DNA of 64,000 bases from Desarmillaria ectypa (GCA_030407005.1 JAUDYN010000008.1:1240001-1304000); one strand, 5' to 3'. Numbered from the stretch's first letter, positions 1 through 11,261 are shown. Made by a program: numbers and translations. Notes: generated by a model from the letters alone, not told the origin.

Positions 1-1413
1 GAGTACCATTCTTCCTTTGTCCGTCCGTGGAGAATGGCCACAATGAGAACGGTCATGTTGTCACAACCAATGCCGGCGCCAGAGGACGTATCCGGCGCAA
101 GACAATGATCACACATCATCTCGCCGATTTCTGCCAGCTCCTTGCCTTCCGACACCTGGTAGCGTATAAAGTTGACGACCTGTTGTGATGTTAAACAGTC
201 CCATATCCCTGTTTGACATTAATCAGCAAGACTACAAGAAACTGAAAATACTCACCATCACAAGCCAGCACTAAAAATTCATCTTCGTCGGTTATTTCAT
301 GGCAGGTAACATCAGGATCGGCTGTTATTATTTGTTTCTCGGGTGAAAGACTATAATTCTTTTTGAATTCAAAATCGCCCAGCGCCCTGGACAATGCGAG
401 GTTTCCTAATCAATTCAAACATCACGATGACCGTTAGAAATGGAGAAACAAGAGGCACACCATTGACACGCCCATATTCAATATAACCACCGGCGCCGGC
501 AATTCGGGTTCTCTCGACTATGTGAAGAAGATCATTAGTTACCGTAAGAAAAGATATTGGTGTTATTACCCTCATTAGTCGGCTTGTGGTCGAAACTTAG
601 AGGTTTAACCTCTCCCTTGATACTCAGCACAGAGCGTGAGTCGCCGGCATTAGCCTGGATGAATACATCGGAAAATTGTGAGAGCAGCGAAGTAGATGAC
701 GTACGACGTAAATTTTATCGTTGGTGACCAGTGCGGCGACGGCGGTACACCCTGACGGGTCTCTAGAATGCGTGGGGTCTTTGCAAATTGCGATGAGTAA
801 GAGAACAGCGGCAAACACATGGCGTACACACTTCCCAACATATCTTCATCAGTGCCCAAAAATGCTCTCTTCAAAGATTCTTCGTAGTTCTTTGCTTTGT
901 ATGACTCTTCATTAAGCAATCGTTTGTGAACGTTGTGGCCTGCGAATCGGGCAACAGCGCCCCCTGGAGTTATTGTACAATTGAGACAGGCTGAGGAAAT
1001 GATGATGAGAGCTGATAACACACCGCCATGTCCGTCATATACAGCAAAGAAAGTATTTGATTCAGCGTTCTCCTCAAGATCCAGCACAATCGCATGAGCA
1101 TCCTCCATCGCTGTTCACAGAAGATCAGAAGATTAGTGGACAGAACTCGATGGCCAACGGGCGCCACTATCGAAGGAATAGACTGACTTATTCTCCATCC
1201 TTGCATCTCCGTCACGGCATACGCAAAACGACTATTCTGGCCCGTTTCCGAGGTTTTTGTCGTAGCTGAAAATGGCTGTTATATCAAAGAACGGTCCACC
1301 GAGAGCCTTTCGGAGGTCGACGAACCTGGTGAAGATAGTGTTTGGCCCTGCAATGCAAAGGGTCCAATATTAACATATTTTTTGCGGCAGCAAACAGAGA
1401 GAATATTAACCAT
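1..1413 (-). CDS. PP2C-type Ser/Thr protein phosphatase (Ptc2/Ptc3-like), 3' end outside window
   Basis: This is a metal-dependent protein phosphatase that removes phosphate from Ser/Thr, like the yeast Ptc2/Ptc3 enzymes of stress and checkpoint signalling. Read on the minus strand, the exons give the N-terminal motif EMQGWR-ITMEDAH, the metal-binding YDGHGG, later [11 protein letters not shown] and the second metal motif ACDG, then a segment starting [15 protein letters not shown] that runs off the window edge. The order and spacing match PP2C and I see no break. The start is ATG at 1413-1411, immediately followed by an intron (1348-1410). A 22-base exon (1326-1347) and the next exon continue the protein as [25 protein letters not shown] fits an N-myristoylation signal, so membrane attachment is likely but inferred. 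The exon ending GWRI joins the next one through a split codon to give GWRITMEDAH. The C-terminus lies beyond base 1. Confidence 0.93.
1326..1413 (-). other. Single-codon first exon and 22-base microexon of the PP2C gene
   Basis: The first coding exon is only ATG (1413-1411). The bases after it read GTTAATATT, a good donor, and the 63-base intron ends TTGCATTGCAG. The next exon, 1347-1326, is 22 bases long and encodes GQTLSSP plus one base. It is followed by a 60-base intron (1325-1266) ending CCATTTTCAG. Only this splicing gives the conserved PP2C start MGQTLS and keeps frame into [10 protein letters not shown]. Confidence 0.8.
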
Positions 1414-1986
1414 GGTTGAGGAAGTCTCCTGATATGAAAATTAACGGCGGTAACACCGTGTGGATTCGATTACTTTCTTCGGTATTGCAGAGACGAGTCG
1501 GGATAGCTCTAGCACGGTATACAAGGAGACAAAAGAAGGAAAAGGACGTGGAGGGCTGAAGGTCGTGTGGATGGTCGAGTTCAAGGATGCTGTCCCTCGC
1601 CAATAGGGGATTTTGCAAAATTCAGTGACAAACTTCCATATATGGGAAAATTGTGGCCTAAATCTGACTTTCATATTCCCTCGTAAACTAGCCTCCTTAC
1701 GGTCAACCTCTCGTCCAGAACTTCTAATTCATAGCCGAGAAAAATCTATAGAAAAGTTTCCCAAAGACTTTTGAATTGCCACCTCAGTACCGAAAACGAG
1801 ATGCATTTGACTTCATTTGATCGTGTGGCCGCCTCCATGGACCAATGCGGAACCCGGGTCCATCGGCCAAATTCCGATGCATCATAAAGACAGCGCGTTT
1901 CCAAAAAAGGCATTTAGATCGATATTGAATAACATTATACAACGATAGTGCTTGATCTTTGCTTGTTGATCTTGGCTACCTGCTCG
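1414..1986. other. Intergenic region between the PP2C and MFS genes
   Basis: No supported gene. It holds the 5' flank of the phosphatase gene and the 3' flank of the sugar transporter. Reading frames here are short and resemble nothing known to me. Confidence 0.6.
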
Positions 1987-4513
1987 CTATACCTCCTTGG
2001 GTTGGGTCTGTGCGCATATAGGCCGGGTGCCTTGCTGTTCAAACACCTCCGTAATCTCCTCCAGTGTAAGACCTTTGGTTTCAACGACGAAGAAGTAGAT
2101 CACAACACATTCAAAGGCATCCCATATTGTGAAAATCAGATACGCTTAACACTCGCAATCAGAGAGTGAACGATGAATAACGGAAGTTACTGACTTTTCC
2201 ATTTTATCTTTCCGAGCGCAACGGGCAAGCTAGATGAAAGCATTAGGACCCTGACAACAATGTCATGGATAAGGAGTACCCAAAGGTGTTGATAAGCGTC
2301 GAGCCCTGCGTGCATATATTTAAGAACGCGAGACCTTTTGCTCGGGCTTGGTACCCTAGGACCTCGGCGGGATACAAGGCTTGCCTATAGCGGGTGTCAT
2401 TTTGTTGCTCTGACTTTGACCAATATCTCACTCACATTGACGTCCATCCGTAAGAGAACACCAACATGAAGAGGTAGATGAGAGCTATACCAGCATTAGC
2501 ACGAGCACTGTTTCCGTCGACCTTGCTAAGCAAGCCGGTTACTATTGCAAGAATGATAGTAATAGCAGCAGTTCCGGCTAGAAGAACCCGGCGACGACCA
2601 AAATGATCAACCGTGAAAGCTCCCTAGGAATAAAATTTTGCGGTCAATCTATCGACATAAGGGCAGTTCAAGACTTGAGTACTCACCCCCAGAGCTATTT
2701 TCAGTGATAAACCATTTAAATATCCTACAGTGATATCGTGTGAAAAGGCTTACCGCCAATGCTAAACGTGCAAAAATTAGATAGAACAATTCTCTCGAGT
2801 CCCGTGAAGTACATACTATGAAGTCACGCTATTGACAAAGTTGAGAGTCAGTCTTTTGCTTTGAGATTCGATGCCGGCATTTTCAAGAAGTACAGGAAGG
2901 AAATACGTTATCATGCCATTGCCGGAAAGTTGACCAAAAGTACCTGCCATTCACTAAGCAAGCAAATAATAAATCCAGTTATATTGAGACCGTGCCGTAC
3001 CGATGAGAATAACCATATACGCCCGATACCTATCTGCCCGTGTTGCAAACAGAGGTCTGAAATCCCACCAACGTTCTATAGACCTCGATAAACACGACAG
3101 AAATCCATATGTAGACTACTTACTGTCCTGTCCATCGATCTCAATTTTCTCTTCAATTTCCTTCATTTCCAGGTCAATCAATGGCGAGTTAGGATCTCCT
3201 GTCGCAGAGTGGTATTTGGCCAGGATATTTCGGGCTTCACGTCCTCTTCCGACGCTGTGAAGCCAACGCGGTCTATGGGAGGATAAATGAGATATAGATA
3301 TAAATTAGATTAAACCTCGCGCACGATTCAGGACAAAAGTAGATGAAGAAGAAATTCAAGGCGGCCGGTATAACCTATTCAGTATGGTCATTCAACCATG
3401 AGGAAGCTTCGCAAAAAGATATCACCTGAATATACAGAGGCAAACGCCAGGAATAGTCAGATGCGTAATTGCCGGTGGAGACCATCATCCCAGATGCCGC
3501 CATCTGGCCAATATAATAGCTGCGAATGAGAAAATGAACTCGATGGCGTCCCAAAAACACGAACAACTGACAAAGAATTCAGGAATCCGATGTATGCGCC
3601 CCTGTACTTCGCTGGGCTGATTTCAGCGAGGTACGATTTGGCCGCTGCACCAGCGCAAGAACATCCAGTACCTGCACCCGATTAAGACAGATAATATCCA
3701 GAATTACGATTACAACTCACCCGTCAACCACCGACCGACCAAAAACATCTTCATGCTCTTCGCATTGGCGGTCATGCACGCGCCCAGGCTGTCTAGAATC
3801 AGAAGACGCCAAGCCAAAAAGCACGATAGTCGCACATCAGAATCACGTTTCCGACCCACATAGGAAACCGACGGCCATATTTATCAGGAAGATAAGCTGT
3901 GGCATCAGTTAATCGGGGATTCTGTCACAAAGTCAGTCACTTTCACCTGCAGGGATAGTACCGCTGAAATATGCATATGCTCATAAACTCTTTTAACTAA
4001 CGGGCGGAACTTGAGACCTACGTGATTGAACCACTGCATATGGCATACAAGTCAGTAAGGGACGACGAGTGCCACGGTCGTTCACATACATCGTGTAAAT
4101 GCCGAAAACAATGGAGGTCTTCGCTGCATCATTTTTCATTCCGAAAAACGCCTGGAACTGGGACATGGTATTGATACCACCCATGACCTAGATCCAGAAT
4201 CAGCAAGGGTTCGATCATAACACGGCACCTATTCACTCACGGTACCGTCAAAGCCATTGTCCCCCGAGCAGAAACATACCACCAGTGCGATGAGATATAG
4301 CTGTCCCACGGTCAATGTACCTTGAATTAATCATATCTCAATAGAACAACTTACTTGAATTGCTACTAGGCTGAAATGTTTCGGCCCAGGATCCGCTTCT
4401 GTCGCGGCATTCAAGGCTACCTGCCTCTCCATTACTTGTTGCCCGAGTCTTCGTTCATGGTGCTCTAGTTCTTCAACTTTCTCGATGGAAGCGGAGTGTT
4501 TAACCTCAGCCAT
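1987..4513 (-). CDS. MFS sugar transporter (fungal hexose/lactose-permease type)
   Basis: This is a 12-helix major facilitator superfamily porter that probably imports a sugar across the plasma membrane by proton symport; the exact substrate cannot be read from sequence. The start at 4513 gives a hydrophilic N-terminus ([20 protein letters not shown]). It is followed by [11 protein letters not shown] joined across an intron to [15 protein letters not shown], the characteristic first-helix region. Later exons carry a segment ending SWRLPLYIQ, and the C-terminus has the family signature [18 protein letters not shown] before a stop at 1989-1987. The gene is cut by many short introns, and I followed several exon joins without meeting a break. 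It lies in tandem with the PP2C gene, with no functional link evident. Confidence 0.88.
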
Positions 4514-5765
4514 GTCGAAGAAACAGGGAGAAGAGGTCCGACATCCATTGGGGAAAAGCTGTGATATATATCTGTTCGCTAGCGTTTATCGGCGCTTGAA
4601 TGCAAGGTGCCCTAAATTGAGGACAGTCTAATGGCCTCCACGAATAAATGCGGGGAAACCCTGGCGCAAAAGGACTGTCAGAGGACCTCCAACAGCCACG
4701 TCCTAGACTATTGGTCAGAACACGAGTTCTCTTTCAACATATCCCCTCTGTACAACACCGTGCATTTATGGAGATAAAAATGTATACGGTGTGGAAGAAA
4801 AGGAAGACGTGATTCGATAGACTTCTATCGCTCAGGAACTAGGGTGATGTTTCACAATCAGCTGGACGCAGAAGAGCGACAAAAATACCGAATATTGCCG
4901 GAATGGAGAACAACGCCTACGCCCTTAAGTTAAGCAAAGCAAAGGACCCGGAACCAAATATTACTTTGAGCTCCATGAAGGGCGGATCAGAAATCCTTAG
5001 GTAGCCGGGTACGTGATTGGGCTCTTAGTTTACGCGTACAAAGGTCCACAAATAGACGACCTACGTACTAGATTGATGTGATCTTTTAGGAACGACAGCG
5101 ACCCATGGCAAACAGATAGAAGTTGGATCGTGAGAGTCTTAAATCCATTGATAATAAACAGTAGACAGCGGGGCAGAGAACTCTGTAACGGCGAGCCACA
5201 TAGGCTTTCCCCGCAACGAAAAGCCAAGTAAACTTGGTATTGTGAAGCCAAGGACAAAAGGATCCGTTACTCCGCAATGGCACCGAGGTCGGCTTAATAA
5301 AGCAGCCTGTTTACTTACTTTGACATAACATTTGGAGAAGGTAAACGCAGAGTAGGCAGGCAGGCAAAGGCATCGATGTCCCATAGAGATACAGGAGATA
5401 GAAGAAGATATCGTCATACGAAGGAGTACTTGGGAGTACAGAATGACATCTTTATAAGCCAAGCCATGGTTGAGATGGACGTGGGAAAACTGGTCCCTTT
5501 ACGGCAGGACGACTAAATTTAGATGTGAAATTTGCAGAATCTCAATTGGCTTTCCTGTCTTGGTTTCGTCCCGATCTTATCATTCTGCGCTACCTTTCTT
5601 TCAATTAGAGTAAACAATCTCGTTTTCCGGACACATATTACGACGTCGCTGCAACGTTCCATTCTACGTAAGTAGGATCCCATGAGGAACCCGGTGTCGC
5701 TGACCTTGCTATATAAAAAGGATTCGTATGATAAAGAGAGGATAAGTGTTCCTCACAGCGTCTTA
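4514..5765. other. Intergenic region upstream of the MFS gene
   Basis: About 1.25 kb lies between two divergently transcribed genes. The longest reading frame (minus strand, 5139-5462, 107 codons) has no recognisable domain, and I do not call it a gene. The region presumably holds the promoters of the transporter (minus) and the small zinc protein (plus). Confidence 0.6.
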
Positions 5766-6491
5766 ATGCCGTCCCAGTCAACGCCCCAAATAGCCATAGA
5801 GACGCTTTTGCGCATGAATCTTGGAGACAGCCAGGTGAGTACTCTCTATTGTTACTAACCCATAACTGACTGGCTCGCTTAGTCGTCTCTATCAGGCCCT
5901 GCTTGCTCACGTAAACGCACAATTTCTGCGGTATCTCTCTCAGCTCGTGCTTCAAAGGTCTCTGTGCAGCCCAAAGTCGAGCCGTCAGTCGCTGCGACAG
6001 TGCGAACAGGGCCTCATGAAGCATACGGCGCCTTCGCACCTACACCACCCGCTTTTTCGTCTCTCTACCAGTTCGCCAACACATCCAAGACGACTGGATC
6101 TCTTCGTCCGCGTGTTCGACCACCCCTTATGTGGCGGGACACATGCAGCGAACCATCGTCCCCCACATCGCCCTCCATTCCGTCTATCAGCCGCACATCA
6201 TCCTATATTTCGGACAGCTCCTCACAGGATAGCACTTCTGTCATTCATACGCCATTGGAAACTACCTCGAACCCGCCGGCACATGTTAGGCTTCACTCGG
6301 AACTGAACCCCATCCTGGCCTCGCTTGAGAGGAAGTCGAAACTTTGCACCAACAGAGTGCGATGCGCTACCTGTGGGAAACCAGGATCTGACTACCCCCG
6401 CTGTGGGAGGTGTGGGGAAATGTGGTGTTCCAGAGAGTGTAGGTTGCAAGGCAGGAAAAGACATGTATGTTCCCGGACTACCTCATTTTGA
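5766..6491 (+). CDS. Small protein with C-terminal MYND/HIT-like zinc-binding cluster, function unknown
   Basis: Two exons. The first (ATG at 5766) encodes MPSQSTPQIAIETLLRMNLG and ends in CAG before GTGAGT. A 48-base intron ending CTTAG keeps phase 0, and the second exon runs to a TGA at 6489-6491, giving a protein of roughly 220 residues. The middle is low-complexity, rich in Ser, Pro and Thr. The last 40 residues hold paired cysteines: CATCGKPG, CGRCGEMWCSREC and a final RKRHVC. The spacing Cx2C-x9-Cx2C-x4-Cx3C with a terminal HxC resembles the treble-clef MYND or zf-HIT folds, which usually bind protein partners. I do not recognise the full protein. It converges on BUD22 with a 117-base gap. 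Confidence 0.75.
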
Positions 6492-6608
6492 ATACACGGC
6501 TGGATCGTGCATCTTCCTCCATTCCACACCTTGCCTTTCGGCCTTTCGCACACATGCCCAGTTGCTATATAGACTTGCACACTACCATCCTTTCAATAGT
6601 TATACATA

Positions 6609-8148
6609 CTATGAAAATGTAATCTTTCTACTCTGAACATCGATGTTTGAGACCTGCTGCTTCGCCAGCAACCTTCGCTTGGCTTCCCAAGACGGATGAA
6701 GGGCCTCCTTCTTGTCGTCTGGTTTCGCCACAGGTCCGTCACGGGACAAGGCCTTCCGTTGCCCCCAACCAGAATCTGGATGTTGCCGGTGTTGCCCCTC
6801 TGAGCCCTTATCATGCACTTTGAACTTGCCATCACCGACAATATTAGTACTCCCGCGCGACGTGCGGCTGTCATAACGACGGTTAGAAGGTCCCCCGTCG
6901 GAAGCATTCCATCTTTTGCGACTAGGCTCAGTCGCAGCTGCCATCGCCTCCTGTTTCTTGTGATTGGCATTTTTCCCGTACTTCTTCTCCCAAATTCTAT
7001 AGAATCACAGTTAGATAACAGCAAAAATTGAAAGAAAGAGAAACTTACGCCCGCCGAGCCCGTTGGCCTCTCCGATTCTTCTTCTGCTCAATATCTCCCG
7101 CTTTCGCATCACTCTCGCTCCAGTCTGAGTCGTCGTTTCCTTTGATGAATCCGATTGATAGGGATGGAAGAAACGTCGATGCACCTGCGGAGGATTTATT
7201 TTGTCCTTTGGTACTAGCGATAGGTTTGGCCCTCGGATTTTCAGGACGGTCTTCAGTATCATCGTTTCCTTCATCGACGTTTCCATCCTCATCAAGAGAA
7301 CCAGACTCCCATCCGTCATCATTCTCCTTCTCATCATCGCCTACAGTTCCGGATTCCCATCCCATCTCATCGCCAGCCTCAGCTTCCTCCTCCTCCTCCT
7401 CCTCCCCCTCCTCCTCCTCAACCTTGGTCATTTTCCTCGGGGGCTCTGAGGTCTCGGCATCTTCATCAGCAGGGGGAAGGATAACCGCTCGAAGACTCTC
7501 GATGATGTTGGCAATTTCAACAGCGAGAACCTTGGAGCTGAGAATGCGGCTCTGAACTTTGGTACTCCCGGTGACAGAGCTGAGAAGATTAGACTGGAGC
7601 TGGTCTGATATCGCAGCCTGTACGTGTTCATTTCCGGCGAGTACCCTGTCTTTGAGTAGTTTCGACCGTAGCGCAGTTCTTGCTACAGCTTCGTGGTTGA
7701 GGCCCTGCTTGATAGCGATAATTAAGTGCCGGCATAAGACGCATTGATAATGAGAAGGACCTTGAGCTCATCCAACTCGGATTCACATTCTGTTATTTGC
7801 GAATGATCTTCATTTTTATTTCTGAGGAGATTTGAAAGTATAAGAATGGGTGTCCAAGGTGAAGACCAGAAACAGACCGTAACGTCTTGAGTTTCTTTAC
7901 AAGCTTCTGGGTCTCAAAAGTCTTGGCCTTCTTCGCTGCTTTTTTGGCTTCCTTTAAGTCGTGATGCTAGAGTTAATCAACATGAGTGCACAAGAAAGAA
8001 AACAAAGATTCGCACTAATTTCCCGCCAATCTTTACACCTAAATCCTTCTGTGCTAAGTATTAGGATATCTGAAAATATGTGTACTGCAGCACACACCTC
8101 TTTTGGCGCTTCGTTTCTTTTGCGCTTCATTCCTCGTTTTTCAGCCAT
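6609..8148 (-). CDS. BUD22: BUD22 / SRFBP1-family ribosome biogenesis protein
   Basis: Bud22 is a nucleolar protein needed for 18S rRNA maturation and small-subunit assembly. The start at 8148 gives a very basic N-terminus (MAEKRGMKRKRNEAPKE), joined across an intron to HDLKEAKKAAKKAKTFETQKLV, the conserved N-terminal helix. A long middle exon contains an acidic Glu/Asp tract followed by FLPSLSIGFIKG and NRRGQRARRA. The last exon continues with IWEKKYGKNAN and ends with LHPSWEAKRRLLAK and RKITFS. This order (basic coiled N-terminus, acidic linker, RRGQRARR plus WEKKYG block, LHPSWEAK tail) is the family signature. Reading continues through short introns without a break. Its role fits the nucleolin-like gene a few kilobases away, but the two genes are not adjacent. 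Confidence 0.9.
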
Positions 8149-8668
8149 TGCGTATTTCTAGCCTGACAGGAAAGGGAAATAGAAATGATCGACGACGCAT
8201 TCGAAGGCCAAGGCAACATTCCCCGATCCTAACAATGGGCCAAACATATGTAAGCAGTTCAAGTGAAGTACGGAATGATTGTTCATACTGTATATATCAT
8301 ATCAATCATACAAAAAGCAAAACTAAATAAACAAATACACTCTTCTATATCCTCCCTCATTCTCTTTCAAAATAACACTTCGAGACGCCAGCCTTCTGCA
8401 AAGATGATAATCGGTAGAGCTTACCGCAACGTAATATAATGACAAGTCGGTGAACGCAGCAAGGTGCCGATCTCCGACAGGTGATATCTGCGTGGCTCCT
8501 CACAAGCAAGCTATCAATGGTATACCTGATTGTGACATGGCTACTACTATATGTATCCCTCTGGCTGGGTATTAGTATGCTCAGACTGTAAAGCTGTGGC
8601 TTAGCATATCTTGATGAGATGCGGTAATGGCAGAGCTTACCTGGCGTTGTAACCGATGCATGCAACTC
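8149..8668. other. Intergenic region between BUD22 and the minus-strand conserved gene
   Basis: Holds the 5' flank of BUD22 and the 3' flank of the gene ending at 8669. I see no gene or clear repeat. Confidence 0.55.
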
Positions 8669-9524
8669 TCAAGAGCTCATCCACGGAAGCTCGTCATATG
8701 CAGATGTAGCAACAACTTCAGCCAGAGCATCACCAATCCATTCTTCGTCTGCATTCCAAGTCCACCCGTGTACAACAGCGACGGCCTGCTGTATTTCCCT
8801 TTCGACCTCTTCGTCATCATCCTCGTCTTCAGAATATTTCCCGTAGTCACCGTCATATAGGTTATAGAGTGCGAGTTGAGCCAACTCGCTTAACAGCGTC
8901 TTCCTCGTGGCATCGTTTCTCTTATAAACGGCCACGGTGCGTACAAGAGATGCGTAAGTCGCTGAAGCGGTTGGTACATTGAGCGATACAGTGAGAAAAT
9001 CAAGACCAAAGAGAGGTTGATTGACAGACTCCAGCTCAGAAAGACTGAACGAACAAAAGGATGATGGATAGAGTAGGATAAACCGCGCCGGCCCGAGATT
9101 AGCAGATAGAGTTATTCTGTGAAGGAGGGCCTTTGAATATAAGTCCCCTCCTGTAGAAACATACAGCGGGTCGGGTATAGATAGTGGTAAACCCATAGAA
9201 GTGAGGACTTCTGACGCCTCTTGCAGTTTGTCATCGGGGACGATATACGAAAAGTTCTGAGGAAATTTAGATTACGCGAATTAAAATTAATAAAAAAACA
9301 ATACTCACACATGGAACCAATGGCACATTCATCCGTCTATACAGTAATGTCCGCCATTCCGTCACGATTATCCCGACTCTATTTAGGTGCAACAGAGCAA
9401 AGTCCACCAAAGTTTCAGGAGGCAGGGAGAATGGACTGATGTCTTCTTTATGCAACTTAGCGGTAGAATTGGAGGATATAATGGTGTTTGGTAGAGAAAT
9501 GTGCGATGGTTGCAGAGACATCAT
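8669..9524 (-). CDS. Conserved fungal protein with nucleotidyltransferase-like features
   Basis: Two exons on minus encode about 265 residues: MMSLQPSHISLPNTIIS through a segment ending RRMNVPLVPC, then NFSYIVPDDKLQEASEVLTS onward to a stop at 8669. The first exon includes VDFALLHLNRVGIIVTEWR. The junction segment, a small hydrophobic loop (MNVPLVPCNFSYIVPDDKL) followed by a helix, resembles the GG..xD-D/VPD..L layout of minimal nucleotidyltransferases, although the first acidic residue of a DxD pair is replaced (NFS). The C-terminus has an acidic patch (SEDEDDDEEVEREIQQ) and ends near DELPWMSS. I know of similar proteins in basidiomycetes but not their function; the nucleotidyltransferase link is inference. 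It is transcribed divergently from the clearer nucleotidyltransferase gene at 10046. Confidence 0.72.
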
Positions 9525-10045
9525 GGTGGATTGTGGTTAAGTTCCGAAACCGGCGGCACTGCTGGGAAATGCTTAAAGCGGAATTTTAAGCGGATATTGA
9601 AATATCGGCTCGGATGTGGCTGTGCTATGATGCCCAACTAATTTTCCCGAAGCAGCGGCTTTTCGAGTCTTAGATTTCTTGGTTTGGTGTACATGGTGAA
9701 GAAGTATTAATTGATCTTTGGGAACATGCCTCATCGCCATGCCATAAGCCATTCTGCCACTATGGTCAGAGAAAACTCAGAAATATAAAGACTCTAGAAT
9801 GAATGTTGAAAAGCGACCCATGTCATCATCTCTCGCTGAATTTTATGAAGTTTGGTCGATAACCAAAAAATCGCGGGAGAACTTTTGACTAAGCGGGGCC
9901 GATCCCTCATCTCCATTGACTCAACTGGAAGAACGTGTCTGCTATAAAACTCATAGTCTTGCTCTTTTTTGAACTCCATCTTTCAGAACCCCAAAGGATC
10001 AGTAGATTCCAGAATCGGTACTTAGTGAATACCCTCGTTCTGCCC
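9525..10045. promoter_or_regulatory. Shared divergent promoter region
   Basis: 521 bases separate the two divergent start codons (9524 minus, 10046 plus). No gene fits here. The position makes it the promoter region of both genes, possibly allowing co-regulation; no specific factor site was identified. Confidence 0.5.
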
Positions 10046-11055
10046 ATGGCTCCCCAGGAAATCCACATAACTACCAGCCATGGCTCGCAAGAACATGCAG
10101 CACGAGTACTCTCCGAAATGCTGACTGAGCTCACTATTCGTCATGCCTACATTGGCGGGTTTGCTTGGCGCCTTCTTGGTAGCGCAAGGCAGACAGAGAT
10201 AGGTGAAACCGTCTTTCGTCAAGTATTGGCTGACAGTTCTTGTTTAGATACGATATCGATGTCTTGATAGAAATCCCCAAAGACTCTTTGGATCTTTGTA
10301 CCCTGAGAGAGAAGATGGCAGAGATTGACGAACGATTCACAGAGAACGTTCTCAAGTTTTACTTTGTTGAGGTATCTCAACAGCCTGAATAATACCTGCA
10401 AGTTTTTGACAAATGGGCTTTACACAGGACATAGATGCATTCTCCGAGGATTCGGAATCGCAAAGTCCAGATGAGACCACAAAGACCATCGAGTCCCGTC
10501 CAAAGAAGCGCATTGGAATTGAGCTTCTTTCCCGGAGCAAGAGCAACGTTCTTATAGAAACGCTCTCTGCAGGAACGCTTGGTCTTCCAGATTCGGTAGA
10601 TATTGTCTACAACGTCCCATCCACTAGTACTTCCAACGATCTGAGTAAGTGCTCCCTCTCTATGTCCCAGTCATCCATTTCTTCTCAGTGTCAATACCCC
10701 AGCTTTACCCATTCTCCATCCTAGTATCCTAATCCTCAGTAAGCTCCAGCGTTGGTGTAGGATCTACAAATCCATCCGTCCCAAAACCTTGAACAAAGCT
10801 CGCACCGATTCACATGACATTGACTACCTCATAGGGTGGCTGTCTCGAAACGGCATGGTTATTGCATTCGACGACTATGAAGCAAAGAATGTACCCAAAG
10901 AAAAACTCGTTCGCCATGTCAGGACGTATTGGGAGCATAAAGAGGCTAAAAAGGATGAAGAGACCATGGCCCAGCTTGAAGGGGTATTGAACGAGACGGA
11001 CAAGGCGATGTTCTTGGCCTCTGCCAGTCCCAAAGCCTCTGACACTGAAATCTAG
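10046..11055 (+). CDS. Nucleotidyltransferase-superfamily protein
   Basis: The ATG at 10046 starts MAPQEIHITTSHGSQEHAAR and leads to the signature AYIGGFAWRLLGSARQTE followed by DIDVLIEIPKDSL. GGxxxRLLGS plus the DID acidic pair is the active-site pattern of nucleotidyltransferases, which transfer NMP to a substrate. The exon ending KFYFVE joins DIDAFSED across a GT-AG intron. The exon ending TSTSNDL joins TLPILHPSILILSKLQRW across another intron with a split codon. The last exon contains NKARTDSHDIDYLIGWLSRNG and ends KASDTEI at 11055. The join between QTE and DID is only in frame if a 53-base intron with AT-AC ends (10199-10251) is removed. The natural substrate is unknown. Its divergent neighbour may be a distant relative. 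Confidence 0.85.
10199..10251 (+). other. Candidate AT-AC intron
   Basis: The exon reads CAG ACA GAG (QTE) and then ATAGGTGAAACC. The next exon must begin GATATCGATGTC to give DIDV. The bases between begin ATAGGT and end TTTAGATAC, 53 in all, which is the normal intron size for this genome. A branch-like GGCTGAC lies inside. The nearest GT-AG choice (GTGAAA to TTTAG) leaves eight extra bases and a frameshift. Other GT donors either give introns under 30 bases or destroy the conserved GGFAWRLLGS. The ATAGGT start resembles a U2-type donor with G1 changed to A, as seen in rare U2-type AT-AC introns. A one-off sequencing or assembly error is the main alternative. Confidence 0.5.
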
Positions 11056-11261
11056 ATAAGACGAACACAGACGTCGCGTAGTTTATATTTGATGTCCCGT
11101 CCGACTTGCTTACTGCTGCTGCTGCTGCACTCGTAAGTGAGCAGACTCATTGGACTTAAACATGCCTCGTCTATGTAAATGCCTTAGACATTGGTCATTA
11201 ACAGTGGGAGTTGTAAAAGATATGCATAAAAGGATGTAACACAGAGAGATGAAAATCAGAT

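Noticed and set aside
5139..5462. 107-codon minus-strand frame as a gene
   Set aside because: No domain, no splice support, and it lies in a normal promoter-sized gap.
10640..10750. A second non-canonical intron in the nucleotidyltransferase gene
   Set aside because: The CTCAG acceptor just before the last exon breaks the frame, but the upstream acceptor ACCCCAG gives a normal 58-base GT-AG intron and an open, conserved-looking join (NDL-TLPILHPSI).
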